From: Paramacrobiotus metropolitanus
Taxonomy: Eukaryota; Tardigrada; Eutardigrada; Parachela; Macrobiotidae
Length of the DNA stretch: 64,000 nucleotides
Direction: 5' to 3'
Assembly: GCF_019649055.1 (NCBI RefSeq)
Contig: NW_026570298.1
Location: 434,001-498,000 of the forward strand
The translations under genes were made by a program, and so were the position numbers. Shown in pieces: positions 1 through 11,731 of this stretch. The notes under the pieces are model-generated. The model saw only the letters and a program-made list of their open reading frames with translations, did no database searches and was not told the origin of the DNA. Within the stretch, counting starts at the first letter, position 1; the number at the start of each line of letters is the position of its first letter.

Positions 1-217
1 GTTACTACCGATTTAATTTTCCACTGACTGCAGAGTGCACTATGTATACCATACACTGGAAACAGGAAATTTCATAACCGAAAACAATTATGATTGGCTA
101 AACGGTGAGTTTTCATGGAAGCTTGTTACAACATTAGCAGGATAATGGAAAAGACTGTCTAAAGATGAAACGGTCGAAGAAGGTGTGCCGGAAGTGTCAC
201 GGCATCCGTCGGTATAT
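1..217. other. No gene seen at the left edge
   Basis: No convincing open frame, RNA or repeat is visible in this stretch. It leads into the hairpin that follows. Confidence 0.4.
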
Positions 218-305
218 GCATATGATCAATGCCGTTGCTCTAGGTTTGCTAGAGGAATGGATTCCTTCCTCTCGCACACCTAGAGCAACGGTATAGATAT
301 GATGC
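218..305 (+). ncRNA. Candidate pre-miRNA-like hairpin
   Basis: The core at 232-291 folds on itself. A 14-bp perfect outer stem (CCGTTGCTCTAGGT with its complement) is followed by a mismatch, 3 pairs, another mismatch, 7 pairs and an 8-nt loop, giving about 24 pairs in a 60-nt hairpin. The flanks at 218-231 and 292-305 are partly complementary, like the lower stem of a pri-miRNA. Size, small bulges and short loop fit a microRNA precursor, but a tiny inverted-repeat transposon could look the same. Strand is arbitrary because the reverse complement also folds. I recognise no known miRNA seed. Confidence 0.4.
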
Positions 306-1151
306 ACGACTGCACGTAAGCGGAACACTACGAAAAAGTTTCTCTTAACTTATTGACACGCTTACGTTATTTTAATAATATTAATAACCATAACTCTTTC
401 TTGTTAAAGACTTTTTCATCAGTGAATCGATAAAAATAAATTTGTATTCGATATATTATCAGCATAAAGTCTCTTTTAATTTAATAACTATTTTGTTGCT
501 GCGTAATCATTCCATTTCTCTAAGTGATTTATCGGTGTAATACGGAGTTTGTACGGTAATTGAACAAGCAGATCCAACTTTTTTTTGTTGTGTTTTTCCC
601 CAAGCGAGCAATCGAGCGATTCCCAACGCTATGGCAATGATTTTGCGTCCAGAAAGCCAAACATATTTTTCGTAATCAAAACTTAAATATGATCTAGCAA
701 ATAAAAAATTTTGGAGAAACTGAAAACAAGAGTAAAATAAATATATAGGCAGTATTAAGCACATTTAATTTTACTGTACACTGTACAGTGCATAATGCGT
801 GCGCATGTAAATTCGTTATAGCCAGCCGTCTTAAAAATATTAATTATGGCCTGTCCTCTACACCGAATTTGCTAGGTACATGCGCCCATCCGCATTTCGT
901 CGATTACGAATCCAACTACTCGTACATCAAATGTAGCGCGCAAACCAGTTCAGCCGGGTGCGGTGTTTGCCGGAGAATGCCGGCTTGCTAGCCAGCAGAG
1001 CGCCCAGGCTGACGGAACGCGAGAAGGAGGCCGCCTGCAAGGCCGCCGGCAGTGTCGCCGTCTCGGGCATCACCGATGGGCTCAGAACGTGCACGTTGCG
1101 GAAGAGGGTGCGCAGACTCTGCTGCGGCGTTAGACCGTTGGCCATGACACT

Positions 1152-1805
1152 CTGTGGCCATATGTGTTACGACATTTTTAATACGGCATAGGGTAAAGTT
1201 AATTAAGCACTTATGACGCAAAAGTTGATGCTTCGCTTTAAAATGCTTTTACGCAACAAGCGCTCTTGATCCCGAAACCCAATAATGGCGACTTACGCGC
1301 TCTGGATGCGCTCCTATGGTATTCTGTTTGCTGCTTTTATTCCATTAAACTTTTGAGCCGCAGACCGACTTCTTATTTTTTTCCTCCGTTCTATGTACTT
1401 GACAGGGCTGTTTATCGGACAGAAAACCCCCGGAAGTGATATAGCCATTTTGTTTCTTTTTACTTTAATATGCAGTTGCACAACAGCTGAGACTTTTGTC
1501 AAGCCAGTGTGCAGAAATTCAAACCCTTCTTTGAGGTATAAAGGTTATCAGGATTGAAAGAGAAACGTTGCTCTGCTTCAGCATTTCCCGCGTCTCTTCG
1601 CCCAGCAAATTAGGATATGTGCGTTATTAAAAGGGCATTCATTCGATAGGAGTGAAAGGATTCGATTGGAATGAAAGGCACATATAGGCGGCTATTGTGA
1701 TGCCGTTATATATCCGGCTTCCGGGTTCACTTGAAACGATGAAAGCTGTGAACGAGAGCACAAGTGCCCGCCTACTGAGACACTGCATGTCAAGCGTAGA
1801 GTTGG
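1152..1805. other. Intron of the left pseudogene; no gene seen
   Basis: Only short open frames without codon or motif support are present. The segment is non-coding as far as can be read. Confidence 0.4.
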
Positions 1806-3178
1806 CGCTCCGAGGGTATTACTAAATCGCGGACATGGACGGACGTGGACGGACGGACGGCTGGACAGGACGGACGCTGGATGGACGGGGACGAGGACGA
1901 AATGGGGGACGGACACTGGATGGACAAGGAGAGGGACAATGGACGTGTAGTGGAGACAAACGTACGAATTTAATTTTTCTTATTTCCTAATAAAATAACA
2001 CATCTGAAAAATGTATTGCTCATGGTGCACTAATTCAAGCCGGGCTTAAAATTTAATTTCGTTAATTATGACATATATGCAAGCTCCAAACTTTCAGAAA
2101 TTCTTATACTTTTTAGAAATCTGGAATAATTACGTATCGCGCCTTGAAAATTTGTGCTTACAAAGATCACGAGGCGTTGTCAAATAAGCAGCGTCTTCGG
2201 AAAAACAGCAGTATTGACCGATTCTAATTTACAGAAACAGAAACGCGCGAATTTCAATTTTGTTTATTTTTTGTTGAAACACATATTTGAAAAAAATGCT
2301 GTTTAACGTGCTACCGGCTGGCCGAACAAAATGACCCTCTCCGTTTTTGCCATGCCCCTTGCAAACTACAATGTAGTACGAAATGGTCGCATAGCCCCAT
2401 ACCCAGCATTCTGTACGCAAGCGGTGCAGTGCACTTGTACGAAACGGATATTTTGAACTCAGTCGTATGCAGCGCTGTGCACTGCGCTGCATACGTACTG
2501 AATGTGGAGATATTGGGTTTGCGACCATTTCGTCCTAAGCTGTACTTGTCGTACTGCTTAGACTCGTTTGATAGACAATTTTATTAGCTACTAAAAGCAA
2601 TAAAATTTTTTTCAAAATATTGAAAGTTTGTCGTTGGAAATGGGGCCCGTTTAAATCCTGGCGAAATTTTTCTTGTCCGCACTCGCCAAATGAAAAATTT
2701 CTCCCTACTTTTTTTTCGTTCATAATATTTTAATCTGTTTTATCTAGAGATGGACTTTCTCTTTCAGGTAGGAAAAAGCTGTTGGCATGGCGATTGCGCT
2801 GGATGAACTAGCCGCTAAGAAACTTTTTCAAAATCGCAAGTTTTTCGCCATGACATTTTAAGTATTTTAGTTACAATTTTATTGCTCTTGAATGGGTGCA
2901 ATGAAGAACGCCGATTCAACTGGCAACACACAGGTGAAGGTTTTATCCAGGGCTGCTACCCATCTAATCTACACTTACCTATGCCACGTTTCGTTTACAG
3001 AAAAAAAGTGGGTATATATGGAGAGGTGTGTAAGTAATGTAAGTTCGCGTAAGTAATGTATGTCCTTGTCCATCCAGTGTCCGTCCCCCATTTCGTCCTC
3101 GTCCCCGTCCATCCAGCCGTCCGTCCGTCCACGTCCGTCCATGTCCGCGAATTAGTAATACCCGCGCTCCGATCGCTA
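1806..3178. mobile_element. Inverted-repeat element with GGAC-rich arms
   Basis: About 130 bp at 1806-1935 (GGACGGACGTGGACGG-type repeats preceded by GGTATTACTAA) return in reverse complement at about 3060-3178, preceded by the same GGTATTACTAA block. Homology stops at the outer ends of both arms. This looks like a fold-back or non-autonomous DNA transposon of about 1.37 kb with long subterminal repeats. No transposase frame lies between the arms and I could not define a target-site duplication. Confidence 0.5.
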
Positions 3179-3260
3179 TCGGCTCACCATAACTTTTCGT
3201 TCGCCTCCGGTTTGTTTTTTTGTGTTGTATAGTACATATTCGATGCGATAAACATTCTCC

Positions 3261-3320
3261 TACTAGGAAAGTGCACTCGCTTTTTGCGGGCACTGCATAA
3301 CCGAAGCGTAGCAGGACTAC
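3261..3320 (+). repeat. Dispersed short repeat, copy 1
   Basis: A roughly 60-bp block starting CTAGGAAAGTGCACTCGC and ending ACCGAAGCGTAGCAGGA-like sequence. It recurs almost unchanged at 15217-15276 and in diverged form near 61317-61370. It contains a short stem (AGTGC with GCACT). Confidence 0.6.
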
Positions 3321-4135
3321 CTGTATTATAGGAAAGAGTGACTGGCACCGCCACCAGTACTTGTTTAACCCTTTTCGCTATACACAATCCTCTTCGACTA
3401 CTTAACATTCACTTTCCAGTTCGTAGAATTTTTAGTACACTGAAAAGTGGACCCTCGGCCTCGGCCCCGGTCAGCATTTACGTAGAAATTGTTAACGATG
3501 TTTGGAAATCGCAGAAAAAATTGTAATTTCTTAGACTCCTGCGACTAATTAATGTACCGTAGGTAGTGTTTGCTGCTGAATGCTGTCGTTGCTGTCTAAA
3601 TATTGGATACGGAAAGAAATTTTTCAAAATCGATCGATTTCAAATCGATCGATCGTTTTCAAAATCGATTTCAAGTTTTCGAAAGGCTATCGATTGGCCT
3701 GAAAACAAACTTTCTCGCATACTTCTTTCATGCCACCAATCTGGCCTTAGGGTTACCATTTTGGTGATAAGGACAAGGGGCACGAAAAAACATCGGTGGG
3801 GACATGTTTGCCGAGAGGCGCACATAATTGACGGTCTATCTGAACTTAGCGTTCCTACGCTTTTCTATATTTTGTTATGCTGCCCAAATGTCTGACAGCC
3901 GAACAGGTTCAAATACTTTAGTGATACTTTCATTGATCATTATGGACTAAACATTGGTAATACTTACGAAAACCATCACTTGTGACCGGCAAAAAGGTCC
4001 CCTCGTACCCAACTTCACCAAAAACAGTACCCTTATGCTCGCACGGGTGACATGAAGAACAACATCAAAAGGTGGTTATCAAGAAATCGGTGACCTTTAA
4101 AAACTTCCATCATTATTATAAAATACAAAAATAGA
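3321..4135. other. Non-coding stretch with an ATCGAT-rich palindrome
   Basis: No gene is seen. At 3627-3677 the motif TCAAAATCGAT repeats in direct and inverted orientation. Open frames here lack supporting features. Confidence 0.35.
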
Positions 4136-4330
4136 AAATGCCGTACATTTCGTAGCGGTGACCGACGCACAGACACCAGCAGTTTAATGTGGCTTGAGTA
4201 TATACGGCCCGCGTGCATGTGCGCATCTGGTAGCAAATACTACCGTGCATATGTGCATTTGGTTACGATGACCGACGCACAGATACCACATTTTTCATTA
4301 TCCTTGAATACACAAGACCTTCGCTTGCAG
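4136..4330 (+). repeat. Diverged copy of the 16.56-kb repeat family
   Basis: The order of motifs (GTGACCGACGCACAGACA, GAGTATATACGGCC, GTGCATTTGGT, then GACCTTCGCT) matches the tandem repeat at 16560-16880 in the same orientation. This marks a dispersed non-coding repeat family. Confidence 0.55.
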
Positions 4331-4908
4331 TGTGCAAGTACCTGTACTTCGATCAATATTGGTTTTACAAAGATATTAACACGCTATGCGTAGAAAGCAT
4401 GTATTGCGTACGTGCGTGCTGTGACGTACGTGTTATCTGTTTTGTTACGTACTATTTGCTGTTCTTATCTAACGCATTTGATCACTAATTCCATTAGCGA
4501 TTCTGATTGCATGGTTAGTCTTTGGTCTGCAGAGTTGGAAGAGTCTGAAGACTGTGAAGTTAGCTGTTACTAGAAAGTTGGTGTGACCTTCTGGTAGATG
4601 TGTGTTCTGTTTGTTGATTAAACATTTGGGAAGTTCCTGAGTGTTTCGGTTTCGGTATCTTCCGTTAGGCACATCCGCAGTATCTAGCGGAAGTAGTTTT
4701 GTTGTGTACGACCACTCATCGGAGTCCAGAGCGTATTCCCACTGTACCGACTGTGTGTGGTTGGTCATCAAGTACGGTAGTCGGTGCGACTTCCGTATAG
4801 CATGTCATGGCGCCTTCCGGATTTTAACAACCCTTGGGAACCTGGATCGTCTGGTGAGTGTCTGGTGTGTTTGGTTGGTTTTGGTTGTGTTGGTTGGCCA
4901 CGTGGATC

Positions 4909-5034
4909 CTCAGAGAGTCCCGTGAGGCACGGTTCGTAAGTGAGAGCCACGTGCTAGACCGCAGTTTGATACCGCAGTGATCTCAGAAGGTCACGCGAGG
5001 CACGGTTCCTAAGTGCGAGCCAGGTGCAGGACGG
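4909..5034 (+). repeat. Two tandem 73-bp units
   Basis: CTCAGAGAGTCCCGTGAGGC-type sequence at 4909 repeats at 4982 with a few changes (GAGGCACGGTTC in both). It lies about 140 bp before the first gag frame, so it may be leader sequence of that element. Confidence 0.6.
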
Positions 5035-5904
5035 GAGTCCATAATCTGTTCTTGTACCGTGAATCGGTACGGTGTGTACTGAGAAGTTGTGGCGTAAGCC
5101 CTGTTATTTGGACAGACTAACATCCGGGTACATTGACCTGGATCTCGTGTCTGAGGTTTGTGAAGCAGGTGAAATGGATGGTGTACTGTCTGAACCATCA
5201 GCATTAACTGCTGGACAGGAGGATGGTAGAGGAGAGCCATCAACTGGTCAAAGTAAAGCATCCAAACGAAAAGGGATGATACGTAGATATGATAAAGTTG
5301 ACGAGTTCGAAGCCATGCTGGAAAAGGCGGATTACTTAAGCCCACCTACAGTGCAATGGTTTCTTCCTGAAGATGAACAGGCTGGTGAATTCTGTAAGAA
5401 ATGGGAAATTGTTTTTCCTCGTACTGGTGAGCTAAGCCAGGAGTGGGTTGAATATGACCTAAATGGTGGTAACCAGGAGGTTATGATCAGTGGATCCAGG
5501 CAGGAAGGAAGATTCCCGCCCGTAGAACGATCCGTTTGACCTTGCACGATTACGATCAACAGTACGGCACTGAACTGCATGAAAAATGGATGCAGTATCT
5601 TGCCCGTAAGAAGCCAGATGCGTCTGCAGCAGGTAGCAGCAAAGCAGCTCGTCCAGGATCGGATGCGCAGCAAAGTAGTGGTGTGCTAGCAGCAGTCAGT
5701 GAGGGCAATGTGCTGTCAGCCAGTGGCGTTGGTGGTGCTGGTAAGATAACGCGGTAACTCAGCATTTGGACCTGACAGAGATGAATAAGGTATTGGAGCA
5801 GATTAATAATGCTCCAGATTATTCTGTTGTAGTTTCTCAAGACGATAACGATGTTGAGGTAGAACTGGCTGCTGCTGATCATCAGCGCAATAATAGATTA
5901 TTAT

Positions 5905-6635
5905 CGCCCCACAGTCGCGATATACGGTCCGGTATACGATACGGTGGGACACCGTATCGTGACCGTATCGTTGATAAGTTGGAGTGATCGCAACGCACAG
6001 ACGGTAAACGATACGGTCCACTCCTGCCTCTGAGGTGAAACATGCTGTGTTCCAAATCAGTTTTAAGGTCTTGGCATATGATAGCAATCGTTCAGTTGAA
6101 AACCTGATGGAAACTAAAATTCTAAACTATTTTTTGATACTAAAACATCCAGACTTGACAGCCCATGAATTATTCTACAAACATTTGAATTTTAACACAG
6201 GCGCCTATGGAGTTCAAATGACAGCTCGGGCAGAGTAAGTACTCCAACGGCTCCGTAAGCTTTGCATGCTAAATTCACATGCCTGCAGAGTAGTTCGTTT
6301 TCAGGTAAACTGCACTCGCTTGATATAAAAAAACTTCTTAGAATTTTATCTTTCTTCTGATATCCTTTTCTGACGAATCAAGAACAATTAAAATCTACCA
6401 GAACAATTTTAAAGTTGCATGATTTGGCAGCTGCACACATTGTGCTTCATGCCACTGCCACTAAGGGTGGTTGCTATATCGCTGATGTCAACGGTAGGCA
6501 TTACGATATCTCAGCCTTCTACCGTCAATCCTACCGTCAAACGGTCCGGTAAGGGTACGCCGTGATGACGTAGAAGAGCCTACCGTATATCGTACCGTCT
6601 ATCGTAAGTCCATTTTGTGTTGCGATAAGAATCTA
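5905..6635. mobile_element. Insertion with CGATACGGT-rich ends inside gag
   Basis: The gag frame is interrupted by about 0.73 kb. Both ends are full of mutually inverted short motifs (GATACGGT / ACCGTATC and CGGTCCGGTA), and the outer ends read TTATCGC inward from each side. It looks like a non-autonomous DNA transposon. Exact ends and the target duplication were not resolved. Confidence 0.4.
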
Positions 6636-6661
6636 ATATCGCTGATTTCCATTTCAGTCAG

Positions 6662-8209
6662 CCTGCTGCCAAAGAAGGCGATGAGTCATCAACCGCTCTC
6701 ACGGTTGATCAGTTACGTAAAGACTTGGATGCAGAAAAAGTTCGATATCATGCGCTCACTTTGAAGCATGGTGATTTAATTAAAAAATATGACGATGTTA
6801 TTGATCGCCATAATCAGTTGGCTGATCAGGTGAAGCTGCTTGGCGTTATGCGTACGCGAGATGAAAAGCTAATGCAGGACGCGTTCGAGCATGTCAATAA
6901 AGAAAGCGAAAAGTTACAACTGGAAAGACTAAAATTCCAGTTGGAAAAGCAACAGGCACAGAAAAGTTTTCAAGAAGGCACAGCTGCTTTGAATAAGAAG
7001 TATGAAAAGTCTCTAGCTAAGCAGAAAGCTTTTAATGCTAAAGTCGACATGTTTAAAGCTGATCGGAATAATAGATGACATTCAGTATATGATGACGTCA
7101 TCTTTGTTCCGCATGTTGAGGCAAATCGACGCAGCTCAGTAGTACAGGATATAGTTGATCCTGTACGAAAGCTGTACAGCGCAATTCAGAAGCCCGTCTC
7201 TGTAGTTAAGGATAACCACAAGCTGGAGGAATTTCTCGATTTGCGTGAACGTGCTTATAATATGCAGGAATGTTTCGGTGAGTCGCGTAGTCCCTCACCA
7301 ACGATATCTGAAGTCAGTACAATTGCTCTGGCCAAGATGGAAGCAAAGATTGCTGAACTTGATCGGCGCTTAAAGGAACAGGAGGCCAAGGGCGGCAATA
7401 CTGTTTCCGCTCCATTCGATATGGAGAAGTTCACGAGTGCGATGAAAGGTGCTTTCAGAACGGATACAATGTATCCTGAAAAGTGTGATGGGAAAACTTA
7501 TACCAATAAGGTGGAACAGTTAATCCAAAGTGTGGATAACTGTAAGAACCACAACAGTTGGACTGATAGTGACGTCATCAGTAAGTGCCTGTCACGTTGC
7601 CTTACTGGTACGGCTCTTACTTGGTACTTGGATAAGTACGATTCAAGTAAGAAGTTAAAATGGTCCGATTGGAAAAAGATGATCCGAGAACATTTCTCCG
7701 ATGAGAAAGATTTGATGACCGTACGCGATAAGGTCGCTGATCGTCATTTTAATAACGACGATACTCCGAACTCGTATGTTGACTGGTTTACGACTTCGTT
7801 CAAAAAGTTAGACTTGAGCGAATCTGAACGTGTCTATTATCTGAAACAGGGTTTGAAAAAGAACCGATTCAGCTGCTTCAAGTACATGGAGGAAAAAGGA
7901 GTGACAGATGTGGAAGAATTTCTGTCAGAGCTGAAGTTGCAGTTTAAACTGCGAAATAGTAATCCAGGTTCGGTTTACTTTGAGGGTAAGCAGTTCAGTG
8001 GCAAGAAGCCAAGTGATGCTAACAGCAGTTCAGATAAGACCGTTGTTAGTGAGTCGAAGAAGTCCGATGGGACCGCAAGGGATAATGGTAAGCAGGTTAC
8101 CATTGATTTATCGAAGTGGTATTTCCCAGACGGGCACCTATTTGCTTCAAGTGTCATGGTGCGCATGTGGGGAAGAAGTGTACCAGCACTGAACCACGGA
8201 AGCCGGTGA
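6662..8209 (+). pseudogene. gag coiled-coil and capsid-like frame
   Basis: One reading frame runs from the first part (alpha-helical, rich in K/E/Q, for example KVRYHALTLKHGDLIKKYDD) to 8209 with a single stop, TGA at 7076-7078. The second part contains the Retrotrans_gag-type pattern of W, K and hydrophobic spacing (ALTWYLDKYDSS, SDWKKMIREHF, YVDWFTTSFKKL, RVYYLKQGLKK) that also occurs in the giant polyprotein. The frame slips near 8130, just before the zinc knuckle. The product would have been a virus-like-particle protein. The stop and frameshift suggest it is dead. Confidence 0.6.
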
Positions 8210-8590
8210 CTGCTGAACCGCCTGATCATGTATTTAAAGCATACATGATGAGAAAGTCGACAGGAAGAAATCCCGAAAGTAATTATTTGGGATTGTGTTT
8301 ACTGCGTAGGCCGGAAGTTAATTCTTTCAGTGTGCAAAACAACCGTGCACAGGAAATTAATGTACGGGATTATAGTGACATTTACATTTACCATGCAGGA
8401 TTTAGCCTGATTAGAATCTTTTATGTAATAATCTGTTATGTACTTTTATGTAACGCGCTGTTTAATTTGTAATTAATTTAAGGTGATGAAATAACAGCTA
8501 TATCCTAGTTTGGCCGGCTTGCCATTTCTGGCAAATTCTAAGAGTTTACACATAGGACTGATCGACCGAAGCGTTTGTAGAAAAGATCAG

Positions 8591-8638
8591 CACCAGTACC
8601 AGTAGATCAGCACCAGTACCGGTAGTACCAGTAGTTAG
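8591..8638 (+). repeat. Short tandem repeat
   Basis: AGATCAGCACCAGTACCRGTAG is present twice, followed by a partial GTACCAGTAG. It lies just upstream of the pseudogene exon 1 remnant. Confidence 0.6.
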
Positions 8639-9059
8639 AAATTATTATGGTACGACACAGCGGACCATGTTACTTACGGTACAACTACCAATCGGTACTG
8701 GCCATACTGTACGAACATCACAAACTTCACGGTGCCCTTATAACCGGCCGGTTTATTACGTTACGCCGCAATCCGACAACCACTGAAATTTTCCGGCGGT
8801 GCAACGGTCACTGATCTGGTTATCGTCTCTGTGGATTCCTCCACATCTAGGGGACGCGGCGCCGTCCTGAGCAGGCTGGCCAGTGCATCATTCCCACCGG
8901 GAAAATCCCAAGCGTTGACCGGGGGGGGGGCTCACCCGGTTACAGGTTACCGGCACCCTCCCCCTCTGCCACACACCGGGAGTACACCGGGAAACACTGT
9001 AGCCATATGGCATTATCGGACTTCGTCTCATTGCCGAAAAAGATCCGTTTTGGTGGGCA

Positions 9060-10540
9060 AAACTGCAAAGAAGGGATGGGGATGGACAGTTTAAAAGCCG
9101 GCACCTATACGCACGAAGGCAGAAAGTCACCGCAAATGGCAATTACATGGGATTAGAAGCAGCGGTAATTCTGGGATAATTCGATCAGACACAATAAGCT
9201 TTTATGGACAGATCTGATTGCCAGTTGAATAGCCAGTTGCAATTCGTAGAACAAATTCAGGCAAGCGCAGGCTTAAAAATTTCAACTTTTAATTGTTCTT
9301 GGAGGCGCATGTCAAGAACCTCTTGACATTAATTCTTGATCCCAATCGACAGATGCAATATTCGCAGTTTGCGCAATTTGAGAGAAAAGGGGTTTAACAA
9401 CTTTTGCAAAAGTATAAGCACTGCAATCAGCCTCCTGGTGGATAAAAGGGTAAAAGAAATCAATGATGCACCAAAAACGCGAATGGGTTTACGGACTTTA
9501 CGTTGTTCGTTGGGCGGTCTCATCGAGCGGCTACAGTTACCGGGTGGCTGAACAAAATGGCGGTCTCGGATTTTCGATTGTCTCTTGCGGGCCAGTTGTC
9601 GCACCGCAAACTGCTAAAGCTCATTCGATAGAGAATTTATTCAACTACAAAAATCAGCAAAGCGTTCTTAAAAATGTTTAGTCGTGCTCGTTTGCACTGG
9701 AGCCATTTGAAATCGCGTAAAAAGTTTTCGTGTCCCAGGTCTGAAAACCCAGAATCTCGTAACACTGCCTTCCCGTACGTACTTTTTAAAAATTTTCCAG
9801 TGTTTTATCTAGAGCATGACGTCTACTTTGATTATAAAAAAAAGTTGTAGTCATCCGTCACATCGTACATTCACAGAAAGGGTTATGCAGTCAGGACAGT
9901 TTGTAACTTTCCAAAAAAATGCTAGTTTTTTAATTGATTTTTAGGAGTATTAATCTAATTTTTCGCCGCATTACGGACTGCACCAAAAAATGCCGGTTTT
10001 AGCTTTTTACAGTACAGATAGCTAATGTATTATTGCACTTGCAGAGGCAGTGTTGAACCAGATAATCTTCTGAAGGGCTGGCCAGAAATTTACTATCAAA
10101 ATCTCTGCTTACGAATTTCATGAGAATTGTCCCGTGCCTAATCGCCGTCATTCCGTGTATTGGCCAAACACGGTTACTAGAATACAACAGTTCTTTGTAT
10201 CAGAAAAACTAGAGACCACCCCTCAACCCGAAACAGCAACGTAAGTTACATTAAGGCTCTTTGCTGAACAACAGCAGTTTTTAATTTATATAATAAGGTA
10301 ATTTCAGATTTCCGTTTTCAGGACATCATCAAAACCTGCCCAATTTTTAAAAATAACTTAAGATAAAATCAAACCTCTGGCTAATATAATCCGAGTTTAA
10401 TTTTTGTATGCGGTAAACATTGCTCTTTCGAATGAAATTGAGAATAAGGCAATCGAACAATGGACGGACCCAATGCGACGGTTTAAATGAGACCGCCATT
10501 TTATTCAGCCAACCGGTACATGTATATACTTCCAAATTGC
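9060..10540. other. Upstream region of left pseudogene; no gene seen
   Basis: This corresponds to sequence upstream of the intact paralog but has grown by insertion. A GGCTGAA(C/T)AAAATGGCGGTCTC motif occurs near 9545 in direct and near 10490 in inverted orientation, and in weaker form near 2320. This suggests a dispersed repeat. No coding support was seen. Confidence 0.4.
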
Positions 10541-11227
10541 AGTATTATGCGTTCGGTCGGTAAATGTATCGCATTATACCACGAGGTATCTCGCTGCCGC
10601 TGCAGTATTCAAAAATCTGTCAAACTCGAGCCAATGACTGAATGAAAGCATGGCGATTGATAATCAAGCCAAATAACAATAAAAGAATAAACCTTTACTC
10701 AACATTAATTTTATTGCCCGAATGCATATGAAAAATCGCAGAATAATATAGTACTTACTTAATAAGGCAAAAAAATTGCTGTAAAAACAGCGTACAAAAT
10801 ATAAACTGGGAAAGTATCAAACATTTACCAAACGATGCTGAAAAACGTACTACCCAGTAGTTATTAATACTGATGCAGAATGGTCGCAGCAGCGCTTTTC
10901 ACTAAGACAATTTTTCAAAACCAAATGTATTCCTTTCTATAGTTTATTTTTGGCGGAATCAGGTCAACTTAATCTATGCGTACTTATCAAGGTTAAATTG
11001 CATACCGTCACACGTTAAAGCCGTTAAAGTGAAGCCAATTATAGCCTGTGGGCTGTGATCCTAACTTCTGAATTGTTAGTGATGCTTTGGCCCATTTATT
11101 GCAATATCCGGCACTGAAAGCACTATGTCCCGTTGTACAACATCGCTAATCATTAACCAGATTACGGATGCCGACTTTTTCTAAAGTAATGCTTTTTCTA
11201 AAGTAATGCTTTTCAGTTGCTGCACCG

Positions 11228-11731
11228 GAAAACCTCTGTCTGTTGGGTGCTCCACTGATGAAGAACGGCATCACGTCAGCGATACAGCAGAAAACTGAAG
11301 TTATGCGCCTAATTGCTAATCGTCTCGACCTGTTACCCAAACACCAAGCTTACTTCTTATTGAAGTGCAGTCTCAGCGCGCCAAAGGTTATTCACCTTTT
11401 ACGCTGCTGCCCAACCTTCGAAGCACGAGACAGTCTCATCGAATTTGACGACGTTCTTAGAGAGTCGCTGCAGTCCATCTGCAATGTGCGCATGGACACA
11501 TCCGCGTGGCGTCAAGCTTCCCTTCCAGTGCGCTGTGGTGGGCTCGGGATCCGACGGGTAGAGGAATTATCTTTGCCGGCCTATTTGGCCTCGATTCACG
11601 CTACCCAAGGTCTGGTTTGCCGACTGTTGCCGCATTCAGCTGAAAAAGGCATAGTGAAAAGGCAAAGGGGAGGTGTCACGTCTTGGCACGTGTGTTTATT
11701 GTGCCACTTTGGCCGGATAGATACTGAGTAA
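11228..11731 (+). pseudogene. Reverse-transcriptase C-terminal fragment
   Basis: The frame reads LLGAPLMKNGITSA, then a helix-rich segment with LLPKHQAYFLLKCSLSAPK, then SLPVRCGGLGIRRVEEL and LPAYLASIHATQ. The [SLPVxxGGLGIRxxxxLxLPAxLASxHA] pattern is common in the region after the RT domain of certain retroelement polymerases. No RT catalytic motif is present upstream, so this is a truncated relic. The element type is not certain. It sits in the unmatched centre of the inverted duplication. Confidence 0.55.

Larger units (their letters stand above)
5174..8472 (+). mobile_element. Broken Ty3-type retrotransposon, gag part only
   Basis: A decayed relative of the giant element at 28.9-52.3 kb. 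In order: an N-terminal gag-like part (5174-5757, with a frameshift near 5536), an inserted repeat (about 5900-6640), a coiled-coil part (6662-7075), an in-frame TGA (7076-7078), and a capsid-like region (7079-8130). A frameshift near 8130 then leads into a zinc knuckle CFKCHGAHVGKKC. The knuckle has the same unusual C-x2-C-x3-H-x4-C spacing as the giant element. No protease, RT or integrase follows, and no LTR was found. Confidence 0.7.
927..9026 (-). pseudogene. Left copy of secreted-peptide gene, decayed
   Basis: This is the inverted paralog of the gene at 13543-14764. The exon 1 remnant is 8787-9026 and exon 2 is 927-1151. In exon 1 the position of the intact copy's ATG is ACG, a 10-G run and other indels break the frame, and the GT of the splice donor is gone. 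Exon 2 still keeps an open frame starting MANGLTPQQSLR and ending FARYI-stop, preceded by an AG acceptor. The roughly 7.6-kb intron contains a gag element and several repeats. Exon 2 may stay open by chance or recency, or may be used by another transcript. Confidence 0.65.
507..10800. repeat. Left arm of a large inverted duplication
   Basis: Blocks here reappear in reverse complement at 12760-15180. They are 507-680 against about 14990-15140, 927-1151 against 14543-14764, 8787-9026 against 13543-13782, 10545-10640 against 12955-13035, and 10665-10800 against 12765-12860. The order is mirrored, so this is one ancient inverted duplication. The arm was later lengthened by insertions, including a gag element and a GGAC-rich element. 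The unmatched centre lies at about 10.9-12.7 kb. Confidence 0.75.

Noticed and set aside
3627-3677. ATCGAT-rich palindrome as a regulatory site
   Set aside because: It is simple-sequence in character and no gene is nearby to regulate.
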